15,569 bases of DNA from DASZMJ01 sp035551935 (GTDB lineage: Bacteria > Planctomycetota > Planctomycetia > Isosphaerales > Isosphaeraceae), in the NCBI GenBank assembly GCA_035551935.1, contig DASZMJ010000647.1, forward strand, positions 1-15,569, read 5' to 3'. Shown piece by piece: positions 6,851 through 13,476 of the stretch; position 1 is the stretch's first letter, and the number at the start of each line of letters is the position of its first letter. The notes under the pieces are model-generated. The model made no database searches. It was not told the origin of the DNA and was given only the letters and a program-made list of their open reading frames with translations. The position numbers and the translations under genes are program-made.

Positions 6851-8092
6851 TCAGACGGTCATGCCCTGGAACTTGGCGATGCGTTCGAGGTCGCGGACGA
6901 GCTCGGTGGGGGTCGGGTAGCGGTCCTCGGGGCGTTTGGCGAGCATCCGGAGCACGGCGCCTTCGAGGAGGTCGGGGATGGCCATCTGGAACTTCTTGGG
7001 CTTGGCCGGCTCGTCCTGGCGGATCTTGCGGATGGTCTCGGGCAACGAGCCCCCCTCGAACGGCGGCCGGCCGGTCAGGAGGGCGTAGACGGTGGCGCCG
7101 AGGCTGTAGATGTCGGAGCGGGTGTCGACGTGCGCGTCGCCTCGGGTCCGCTCGGGCGACATGTAGGCGAGGTCGCCGACCAGTTCCCCCGGCCGGGTGA
7201 TCGGCCGGGCGAGGATGCCCTCCATCGCCTTGGCGAGGACCAGGTCGCCGAGCTTGGCCGCCTTGTCGGCCTCGCGGATCAGGATGTTTTCGGGCGTGAC
7301 GTTGCGGTGGATGATCTGCTTCTCGTGCGCCGCCTCCAGCGCCCGCGCGACCTGGGTGGCGACCTGGAGCGAGAACCGCCAGTCGAGCATGCCGATGGTG
7401 CCGATGCGGTCGATGACCTTGGTGAGGCTCTCCCCCTCGACGAGCTCCATGGCCGTCCAGCAGTGCGGGCCGTGCTTGCCGGCGCCGTAGAGGGAGACGA
7501 GGTTGGGGTGGTGCAGCTTCATCTCGACGACCGTCTTGACGGCGCGGATGAACCGCTGGAGGTCCTCCTCGTCGCTGGCGAACTCGGGGCCGAGCACCTT
7601 GAGCGCGACGGCCTTGCCGTCGCGGGTGTCGCGGCCGCGGAAGACCAGGCCCGAGCGCGACTTGGCCAGCACGGGGCCGACCTCGTAGTAGGCCAGCGTC
7701 GTGCCGACGAGGTCCTTGAGCGCCTCGGCCGCCTTCGGCGAGGCGACCTTCGGCGCCGGCGGCGGGGCCATGACCGTGGATTGCTCGCGACCCGGGTCGA
7801 GCTGGAGCCGGAGCTGCGTGCCGCCGATCCGGACGACGTCGCCGGGGCTCAGGTCGTGGCGGTCGACCTTGCGGCCGTTGACGAACGTGCCGCCGGCACC
7901 TTCCTGGTCGACGAGCCGGAAGGCGCCGCCGTCGACCTCGAGGCGGCAGTGGACGCGCGAGACCTGGGGGTCGTTGAGCATCGTCTCGGTCGCCTGGCCG
8001 CGGCCGATCCGGAGGGTCTGGCCGTCGAGCAGGGTGAACGTCCGCCCCTGGTCGGGGCCGGCGATGACCACCAGATGTCCGAGCGATTCCAT
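6851..8092 (-). CDS. FHA-domain Ser/Thr kinase-fold protein, probable pseudokinase
   Basis: Encodes 413 residues from the ATG at 8092, which has GGGAG (8100-8104) 7 bases upstream; the longer frame to 8233 lacks this support. Residues 1-98 are an FHA domain that binds phosphothreonine: LRIGRG (27-32), SRVHCR (45-50) and GGTFVNGRKV (67-76). A linker leads to a kinase fold (about 130-405) with the lysine in VALKVL (K165), N269 in the catalytic loop, D283 in place of the DFG aspartate (GDLVLAK), the MSPERTRG activation-segment end, D327 in SDIYSLG and a final RPEDRYPT. The catalytic loop reads IIHRNVTPENILI, so the HRD aspartate is Asn264; the codon AAC was checked on the reverse strand. No glutamate is found at the usual alpha-C position (RFIRAVK, 180-186). 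It may be a phospho-dependent scaffold or a weak kinase. There is no membrane segment. Confidence 0.9.
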   Translation of the reverse strand: MESLGHLVVIAGPDQGRTFTLLDGQTLRIGRGQATETMLNDPQVSRVHCRLEVDGGAFRLVDQEGAGGTFVNGRKVDRHDLSPGDVVRIGGTQLRLQLDPGREQSTVMAPPPAPKVASPKAAEALKDLVGTTLAYYEVGPVLAKSRSGLVFRGRDTRDGKAVALKVLGPEFASDEEDLQRFIRAVKTVVEMKLHHPNLVSLYGAGKHGPHCWTAMELVEGESLTKVIDRIGTIGMLDWRFSLQVATQVARALEAAHEKQIIHRNVTPENILIREADKAAKLGDLVLAKAMEGILARPITRPGELVGDLAYMSPERTRGDAHVDTRSDIYSLGATVYALLTGRPPFEGGSLPETIRKIRQDEPAKPKKFQMAIPDLLEGAVLRMLAKRPEDRYPTPTELVRDLERIAKFQGMTV

Positions 8093-8182
8093 GGGGGCGC
8101 TCCCGGTCGTCCTCGACCGCAAACGCCGACGCGACGGGCCCGTTGTCCCGGGGGGACCCGGTCGCGACGGCCTGTTGGATGG

Positions 8183-8211
8183 AGTGTCGGGGGCGCCGAC
8201 GGCCCTGTCAA
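8183..8211 (-). promoter_or_regulatory. Candidate promoter of the FHA kinase-fold gene
   Basis: On the - strand a perfect TTGACA (8206-8211) is followed 17 bases later by GACACT (8183-8188), a weak -10 box. This would give a leader of roughly 80-90 bases before the ATG at 8092. The exact -35 box is notable in this GC-rich gap, but the -10 matches only 3 of 6 positions. Confidence 0.35.
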
Positions 8212-8236
8212 GCAAAAACGGGCACGCTTTCACGCA

Positions 8237-9013
8237 TCAGGGGTGCGGTCGCCAGAGCCACGCGGCCAGGGCCGCCGTCGCCGCCAGCGTCGCCAGGCGG
8301 ACGACGAGCCGGTAGAGGAAGAATCGCCCCCGGAGGGCCCGCGCCTCGGCCTCGAGCCCGATCGCGCCCCCCGCGTCGACCGCCAGCCGCCGGCTCGACC
8401 ACCGCTCCAGGCCGCCGACGGCGTTCATGCCGACGAGGTAGACCAGGAACAGGACCAGGAAGCCGAAGCCCTGCTCGACCCAGGCGCGCCAGGGGATCGG
8501 CGGCACGTTCGGCCGCCACCTCGAGGGGGTCGTCAGCGGGCGGTCGGCCTGGTAGACGACCAGGGTCATCGCCTTGGACGCCCGGTCGTCGCCGTCGGCG
8601 ACGCGGGCGACGAGGGTGATCGGCTCGGGCGTGCCGGCCTTCGGCGTCCCGCGCAATTGCGCCGTCGCGGGGTCGAAGGCGAGCCCCTCGGGCAGCTTGC
8701 CGTCGACGGCCCACGACAGCGGCCCGCGACCCCCCCGGGCCGCCAGCGCCAGCGTGTACGGCCGGCCCGCGATCGCCTCCGGGAGCGCCTCGGGCGTGGC
8801 GACCTCCAGCGGGATCGGCTCCGCCTCGGCCGACCCGGCGGCCGGCGTCGCCCGCGGCTCGATGGCCTTGGGCAAGAGGGCCATGATGACCATCGCCAGC
8901 AGAAGGATGAACAGCAAGGCGCCCGTGAGCTTCGTGACCACCACGGCGACGAACGAGTCCTCGCCCGAGCCGCCGAACTCCAGGCCCCCGCCCCCGCGTC
9001 GCGATCGCCGCAT
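8237..9013 (-). CDS. Membrane protein with a putative-Ig (He_PIG-like) domain
   Basis: Encodes 258 residues from the ATG at 9013, with GGAGG (9024-9028) 10 bases upstream. A short Gly/Arg-rich head leads to membrane segment 1 (about 22-47). The extracytoplasmic part (52-175) holds one putative-Ig repeat with the hallmark PLSWAVDGKLPEGLAFD, then TAQLRGTPKAGTPEPITLVA, matching the He_PIG pattern (LPxGLxxDxxTGxxxGTP). Two more membrane segments lie at about 181-202 and 234-253. In exported proteins this fold usually serves protein or carbohydrate contact, so a sensory or structural role at the cell surface is plausible but not shown. It lies 144 bases upstream of the FHA kinase-fold gene on the same strand, which suggests a functional link, although a separate promoter is possible. 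Confidence 0.7.
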   Translation of the reverse strand: MRRSRRGGGGLEFGGSGEDSFVAVVVTKLTGALLFILLLAMVIMALLPKAIEPRATPAAGSAEAEPIPLEVATPEALPEAIAGRPYTLALAARGGRGPLSWAVDGKLPEGLAFDPATAQLRGTPKAGTPEPITLVARVADGDDRASKAMTLVVYQADRPLTTPSRWRPNVPPIPWRAWVEQGFGFLVLFLVYLVGMNAVGGLERWSSRRLAVDAGGAIGLEAEARALRGRFFLYRLVVRLATLAATAALAAWLWRPHP

Positions 9014-9271
9014 CGTCGGCCGGCCTCCGTGCCCCGATTTGAGACTCGCATGCAATCCCGCCCGCGGCCCGACCCGGGCGGGCGGACTCTACCGTTTCTA
9101 TCGGTCGGCGTCGATGTCGGGATGAGCCCGGCGGCGGCCGACCGGCTCCTGTTGTCCCCCGGCAACGGGCCGGCGGATTCCGGTAGAATTCGGACTGCGG
9201 ACCTGGTAGATTCTCCCGCGCATCACTTCACTCATGGTCACAAACGGGGTCGAACGGAGGTCGGGGGGACG

Positions 9272-9823
9272 ATGAAGGGGACGTTGCGGACGTCGGCCCG
9301 GCTGGGGGCGGTTGCACTGATCGCGCTAATGGCGGGCTGCGTGAAGGAGGAGGTGCGGGGGGACACGTCGGTCTTCGCGTTCAACTGGTGGATGGCGGGG
9401 CTAGCCTTTGCGGGCGGGTTGTTGGCCGTCCCGATCGGGTTGGTGATCCGTCACAAAGCGCAATGGCCGGGCTGGGTGCTCGCCTTCATTCTTGGGCCGT
9501 GCCTCATCTTCGGGATCGCCCCGGCAATGGTCTTGGACCGCGCGACGGTGGATCAGGACCACTTTGAAGTTCGATACGGGTTCTGGTTCGCGCCGCATCG
9601 GGTCAACGTCAAGTTTGAAGACTTGAGGCGCATGCGACTGTCTACCCAGGCCAAGGGGCTCGGCCGGCGTCGGCGGATACAGCGGAGCATGGACCTGACG
9701 TTCAAGTCAGGCCAGACCCAGCGGGTCTCGGTCGGGGACTTGCTCCAGCGCGCCGCACCCCGGATCGTCGAGCGGGCCGAAGCCAAGGGTGTCATCGTCA
9801 TGGGGAGCCTCAACGCTCGCTGA
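9272..9823 (+). CDS. Lipoprotein-like membrane protein with a PH-like C-terminal domain
   Basis: Encodes 183 residues. GGAGG at 9256-9260 lies 11 bases before the ATG. The N-terminus (MKGTLRTSARLGAVALIALMAGC) has a lipobox-like MAGC with Cys23. Two more hydrophobic segments follow (about 39-60 and 65-89), then a soluble part whose start (DQDHFEVRYGFWFAPHRVNVKFEDLRRM) resembles the short beta strands of bacterial PH-like (bPH2/YdbT-type) domains. A lipobox before two membrane helices is odd: either the Cys region is simply the first helix, or the protein is a lipidated membrane protein. Codons here use more A and T than most neighbours (for example CACTTTGAAGTTCGATAC). The stop is 7 bases before the desulfurase start. 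Function unknown. Confidence 0.65.
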   Translation: MKGTLRTSARLGAVALIALMAGCVKEEVRGDTSVFAFNWWMAGLAFAGGLLAVPIGLVIRHKAQWPGWVLAFILGPCLIFGIAPAMVLDRATVDQDHFEVRYGFWFAPHRVNVKFEDLRRMRLSTQAKGLGRRRRIQRSMDLTFKSGQTQRVSVGDLLQRAAPRIVERAEAKGVIVMGSLNAR

Positions 9824-9830
9824 TGTTTCC

Positions 9831-10997
9831 ATGAATAAGCCGATCGACCTCGACCAGAACGCGACGACGCCGCTGGACCCGGCGGTCCTGGAGGCGATGC
9901 GGCCGCACTGGCTGGCCGGCGGCAACGCCGAGAGCCGGCACCGCCTCGGCCGCGCGGCGCGTCGGGCCTGGGACGGGGCGCGGGAGACCGTCGCGCGGGT
10001 CCTCGGGGCCGACCCGGCCGAGGTCGTCTTCACCTCGGGGGGGACCGAGGCCAACAACCTGGCGATCCTCGGCCTGGCCGGCGCCGGCGACGAGCGAGTC
10101 GACCGGCCCGGCCACCTCGTCGCCAGCCCGATCGAGCACCCGGCGGTCGCCGGGCCGGTCGCGATGCTCGAGGCGCGGGGCTGGCTCGTCGATCGGCCCG
10201 AGGTCGACCGCGACGGCCGCGCCGACGCCGATCGCATGGCCGCGGCCGTGCGCGACGGCTCGCGGCTGGCGACGTTGATCCTGGCGCACAACGAGACCGG
10301 CGCGATCCAGGACGTGGCCGCGTTGGCCGCGTTGGCCGCGGCGCGGGGGGTGCCGGTCCACACCGACGCGGTGCAGGCCGTGGGCCGCATCCCGGTCGAC
10401 TTCCGGGCCCTGGGCGTCGCGACCCTGGCCGCCAGCGCCCACAAGTTCCACGGCCCGGCCGGGGTGGGCCTGCTGCTCGTGCGCCGGGGCGTGCGGCCGG
10501 CGCCGATCCTCGTCGGCGGCGGGCAGCAAGGGGCATTGCGGCCGGGGACGCCCCCGGTCGCCCTGGCCGTCGGCCTGGCGACGGCGCTGGCGCGCTGGCG
10601 CGACGAGGCCGGGGCCCGGATCGCGCGCTGGACGGCGCTGCGGGAACGGCTCGAGCGCGGGCTCGTGGCCGCGCTCGGGCCCGCGGCCGTGGTCCGCGAC
10701 GGGCCGCGCGACGACGCGGCGCGGCTGCCGCAGACCCTCCACGTCGGCTTCCCCGGCCTCGACGGCGACGCGCTCCTGATGCAGCTCGACCTCGCCGGGG
10801 TCGCCGCCTCGCTCGGCTCGGCCTGCGCCAGCGGCACGACCGAGCCCTCGCCGACGTTGCTCGCCATGCGCGTCCCCGCCGACCGCCTCCGCTCCTCCGT
10901 CCGCTTCAGCTTCGGCGCCACGACCACCGAGGCCGAGATCGACGAGGCCCTGCGGCGCGTCGTTGCCGCCGTGGAAAAAGTGCTGAGTGCTGAGTGA
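9831..10997 (+). CDS. Cysteine desulfurase (class V aminotransferase, NifS/IscS type)
   Basis: Encodes 388 residues. The start at 9831 gives the family's usual beginning (IDLDQNATTPL). It is a PLP enzyme that removes sulfur from L-cysteine, leaving alanine and a persulfide for Fe-S clusters or tRNA thiolation. Key residues: PLP lysine K205 in SAHKFHGPAG; catalytic cysteine C332 in GSACASGTTEPSPTL; H103 in SPIEHPAV; N154 in LAHNETGAIQ; D179 in HTDAVQ; SGGTEANN at 69-76; GGGQQGALRPGT at 229-240. Length is normal. No clear ribosome site precedes it, and the previous stop is 7 bases away, so translational coupling is likely. No scaffold or Suf/Isc genes are adjacent. The last five residues (VLSAE) and the stop are encoded by a repeat element. 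Confidence 0.93.
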   Translation: MNKPIDLDQNATTPLDPAVLEAMRPHWLAGGNAESRHRLGRAARRAWDGARETVARVLGADPAEVVFTSGGTEANNLAILGLAGAGDERVDRPGHLVASPIEHPAVAGPVAMLEARGWLVDRPEVDRDGRADADRMAAAVRDGSRLATLILAHNETGAIQDVAALAALAAARGVPVHTDAVQAVGRIPVDFRALGVATLAASAHKFHGPAGVGLLLVRRGVRPAPILVGGGQQGALRPGTPPVALAVGLATALARWRDEAGARIARWTALRERLERGLVAALGPAAVVRDGPRDDAARLPQTLHVGFPGLDGDALLMQLDLAGVAASLGSACASGTTEPSPTLLAMRVPADRLRSSVRFSFGATTTEAEIDEALRRVVAAVEKVLSAE

Positions 10998-11086
10998 AAA
11001 GTGCTGAGTGCTGAGTGAAGATGACATCCAGGATCGCTCCTCATCTTCACTCAGCACTCAGCACTCAGCACTCAGCACTTTTCACT
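10976..11086. repeat. Palindromic heptamer-repeat element between convergent genes
   Basis: The left side has two 21-base units, each made of two GTGCTGA heptamers followed by GTGAAAA or GTGAAGA (10980-11021). The right side has four exact TCAGCAC heptamers (11051-11078) followed by TTTTCAC (11079-11085). Bases 11001-11024 are the exact complement of 11041-11064, a 24-bp stem with a 16-base loop. A shifted register gives a 25-bp perfect stem (10993-11017 with 11062-11086). The desulfurase stop (10995-10997) and the protease stop (11082-11084) both lie inside it. It probably acts as a two-way terminator; its composition differs from the surrounding genes. Confidence 0.85.
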
Positions 11087-13178
11087 TGTCCGGCGATTGC
11101 GCCTCGCCGAGCAGCCGGGCGATGATCGGGAGGATGTCGCGGAGCTTGCGCTCGAGGGCCGCGTCGTCGACCGCGAGCGGGGCGGGAGGATCGGCCGCCG
11201 GGGCGGCCGGGGCTGGAGGAGGAGGCGGCGGCGGATCGGTGGGCCGCGAGTCATCGGCCTGGCGGCCGTTCAGGGCGATCCGGAGGGCGATCGGCCGGGT
11301 GCGGCCGAGGGTCTCGGTGCCGGGGGGCAGGTCGCGGTCCTCGACGATCGTCAGGCGGTCGGCGTGCCCGGTGATGGGCGTGAGGTAGGGCATCGCGAAG
11401 ACGTGGTCGATCGGCGAGTCGGGCCGTGCCAGCAGCGCCAGGGCGCCGTCGGGCTCGCCGCCGAGGACCAGCGGGTCGAGCCCCGCGGTGCCGGCGCCGG
11501 CGACGAGCTCCGCCGTGCGGAGGATCTCGGGGTCGCCGACGAGCAGCCAGTCGGCCGTCGGCGCGGCGCGGGCGCCGTCGCGGGCGACCGTCGCGATCAG
11601 GGCTCGGGCGCGGTCGGCGGCGGTGTCGCCGCCGGGCGGGGTCGGCGGGACGAGGATCAGGCCGAGGTCGATCGCCTCGCCCCGCTGCGTCGTCGTCCGG
11701 ATCGCCACCGAGGGGAACCGGCCCAACGCGCCGAACGCGGGTCGGCTGACGGAGAGCCCCTTGGCACGGCGGTAGACGACCCCGAGGGTCGCGTCGGAGC
11801 GGTCGACGTGGAAGCCGTAATCGAGCCGGAAGTTGGTCTCGAGGTAGTTGCAGAGGGCGCGGACGTCGTCGCCCTGGACCTCCGCCAGGCACCAGACGTC
11901 CATGTTCATGTCGGCCATGACGCGGCCGACCTCGGCGAGCCAGGGTCGCAGCGGGCGGCCCAGGCAGTCGAGGTCCCAGTAGGCGACGTCGAGGTCGTCG
12001 GCGCCGCCGCGGTAGCTCTCGACGACGACCTCGGCGGCCGACCGCCCCAGGGCGCGGCGGCCCAACGCGCCGAAGAAGCCGATCTGCGGGTCGAGGCCGC
12101 GGAAGACCGCCCGGAGCCGCCCGACCGCCTCGCGCTGCCCCGGCGCGTTGGCCTCGGACGTCTCCAGCCAGGTCGCGATCGCCGACAGCCGGACCCCCTC
12201 GTTCAGGTACCGCGCCCTCGGGTCGGCGCCGGGCGACGCCCGGCCGTCGTCGGCGACGACCGAGGCGTGGTGCAGGGCCACCAGCGCCCACTGGTTGTTG
12301 AAGACCGGGCTGCCCGAGGAGCCCGGCTCGGTGTCGCTGGAGTAATGCACGACCACGTTGTCGGCGCGGACGACGCGGCTGTCCTGCACGACCACCTCCT
12401 TGGGCCGCCCGCGCGGGTGCTGGACGATGTTGACGTACTCCGACCGCAGCACGTTGAGGCTGTTCCTCGTCAAGGGGACGACGCCCAGGTGCTCGAGCCC
12501 GCCGAGGGCGCAGAAGGTGAAGTCGAGGTCGGTGTTGGTGACGAACAGGACGTCGGGGTCCAGCGGGACGGCCGTCGGCCGGCCGGCCGCGTCGGCCGCC
12601 GGCTGCGCCTCGTAGTTGGCCAGCGCGCGGGCGGCCGCGGCGGTGGCGAGGTCGGGCAGGACGTGGTTGTTCGTCAGCAGGATGTCGGGCGCGACGAGGA
12701 AGCCCGTCCCCGCGGCGCCGTCGGCCCGCTCGATCTTGACGACCGCGCGGCCGAGCCGGTCGCCGGTCCGCAGGAAGTTGAACGGCAGCAGGTTGCTCGC
12801 GTCGAGGATCAGCTCCAGGTTCGCCGCGCGGTCGTCGGGCCTGGCGACCTCGAACACGAGGCGGTCGCGGTGGACGCGGAGCTCGTCCTTGCGGAACAGC
12901 ACGGCCGAGCCCGACGACTCGGGCACGGCGTGCCGGCCGTCGTAGCCGGTCAGGAACGTGCCGTTGAGCTCGTTGCCGCCCAGCTCCCAGCCCGACCCCA
13001 GCGGCCGATCGGCCCCCGACCGTCCCGCAGCCGCGGCCCCGGCCAGCTCCAACGACGTCGCCGCGGCCTCGACGCCGGCCCCGACTTCCCGACCCGCCAC
13101 CCGCTTGTCTCGCCGCCGGCGCCGGGAGAGCCCCAGGAGTCGCCGCCGGAACCGCCGGATCCATGCCAAAGTCCCCAT
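11082..13178 (-). CDS. Serine protease fused to an EEP (nuclease/phosphatase)-like domain
   Basis: Encodes 698 residues from the ATG at 13178 (GAGG at 13190-13193). The N-terminus is highly basic (RRFRRRLLGLSRRRRR) without a clear signal peptide. Residues ~140-340 are a trypsin/V8-like protease with H172 (GFLVAPDILLTNNHV), D219 (NTDLDFTF) and S288 (GSSGSPVF); all three catalytic positions are intact. Residues ~395-615 resemble an endonuclease/exonuclease/phosphatase fold: DLDVAYWDLDCL, DVWCLAEV (E433), LLVGDPE (D549) and SPIDHVF (D591). Several usual EEP residues differ: Asp402 where Asn is expected, GDPE instead of GDFN, and TGH instead of SDH near 603-605. A proline run (649-655) links to a C-terminal amphipathic helix. 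The substrate is unknown; the second domain may be altered or inactive. Confidence 0.85.
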   Translation of the reverse strand: MGTLAWIRRFRRRLLGLSRRRRRDKRVAGREVGAGVEAAATSLELAGAAAAGRSGADRPLGSGWELGGNELNGTFLTGYDGRHAVPESSGSAVLFRKDELRVHRDRLVFEVARPDDRAANLELILDASNLLPFNFLRTGDRLGRAVVKIERADGAAGTGFLVAPDILLTNNHVLPDLATAAAARALANYEAQPAADAAGRPTAVPLDPDVLFVTNTDLDFTFCALGGLEHLGVVPLTRNSLNVLRSEYVNIVQHPRGRPKEVVVQDSRVVRADNVVVHYSSDTEPGSSGSPVFNNQWALVALHHASVVADDGRASPGADPRARYLNEGVRLSAIATWLETSEANAPGQREAVGRLRAVFRGLDPQIGFFGALGRRALGRSAAEVVVESYRGGADDLDVAYWDLDCLGRPLRPWLAEVGRVMADMNMDVWCLAEVQGDDVRALCNYLETNFRLDYGFHVDRSDATLGVVYRRAKGLSVSRPAFGALGRFPSVAIRTTTQRGEAIDLGLILVPPTPPGGDTAADRARALIATVARDGARAAPTADWLLVGDPEILRTAELVAGAGTAGLDPLVLGGEPDGALALLARPDSPIDHVFAMPYLTPITGHADRLTIVEDRDLPPGTETLGRTRPIALRIALNGRQADDSRPTDPPPPPPPAPAAPAADPPAPLAVDDAALERKLRDILPIIARLLGEAQSPDK

Positions 13179-13333
13179 CGTCAAGCAAGCCTCGGTTCGA
13201 AGGACACCCGATGTTCGGCTCCAGGGTCCCGGATGGCTCGCTCCTCGAATCGACCTCGCCCTTTAATCTCGTTTCAAAGGGTCGCGGCTATAACCACTTT
13301 TTTCGAAAAGTCGCATTTTTTCGGTCGGGGCGG

Positions 13334-13366
13334 CGCCGGCCGGTCGCGCCGCTTGACCGGCCGGCG
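13334..13366. promoter_or_regulatory. 12-bp perfect inverted repeat, possible operator
   Basis: CGCCGGCCGGTC (13334-13345) and GACCGGCCGGCG (13355-13366) are exact complements around a 9-base spacer. The right arm overlaps the -35 box of the candidate promoter at 13353-13382, so a dimeric repressor site is possible. A terminator is less likely, because no T-run follows on either strand. Confidence 0.45.
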
Positions 13367-13382
13367 GGCGAAGGGCTATGAT
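13353..13382 (+). promoter_or_regulatory. Candidate sigma-70 promoter of the TPR-RluD pair
   Basis: TTGACC (13353-13358) and TATGAT (13377-13382) are spaced by 18 bases, matching the consensus at 5 of 6 and 5 of 6 positions. This is the best such pair in the window, about 95 bases before the start at 13477. It would serve the membrane TPR gene and probably the pseudouridine synthase gene behind it. Confidence 0.55.
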
Positions 13383-13476
13383 GCGCGCTAACGCCGGCCG
13401 AACTCGCGGGACGTCCCTCGGACAGGGGTTGGAGGGCCCGCGACGGCCCGATTCGATTGCGCCGAGCCCTTGACGG

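Larger units (their letters stand above)
13185..13476. other. AT-rich divergent intergenic region
   Basis: About 290 bases separate the divergent protease and TPR genes. Bases 13261-13325 form an AT-rich island (CTTTAATCTCG, CTATAACC, an exact TTTTCGAAAA palindrome at 13300-13309, a T6 run near 13316) in otherwise very GC-rich DNA. I see no short gene here. For the - strand protease gene no convincing -35/-10 pair was found, although GTTATAG and GATTAAAG are possible -10-like sites. Confidence 0.5.

Noticed and set aside
9184..9212. TAGAAT and TAGATT as -10 boxes for the PH-like gene
   Set aside because: No matching -35 box at a suitable distance (the nearest TTGTCC is 26 bases from TAGAAT), so no promoter is claimed.
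6773..9823. A single 1016-codon + strand open frame
   Set aside because: Only the part from 9272 is credible, with a ribosome site and lipobox. The rest is antisense to the kinase-fold and putative-Ig genes, which have strong motif support.
10976..11086. The heptamer array as a CRISPR array
   Set aside because: The units are only 7 bases, contiguous and without unique spacers, and no cas gene is nearby.
13334..13366. Inverted repeat as an intrinsic terminator
   Set aside because: It lies between two gene starts rather than ends, and neither strand has a T-run after the stem.
11097..13391. A 764-codon open frame on the + strand opposite the protease gene
   Set aside because: Low-complexity Arg/Gly/Asp/Val translation typical of an antisense shadow; the opposite strand carries intact protease motifs.
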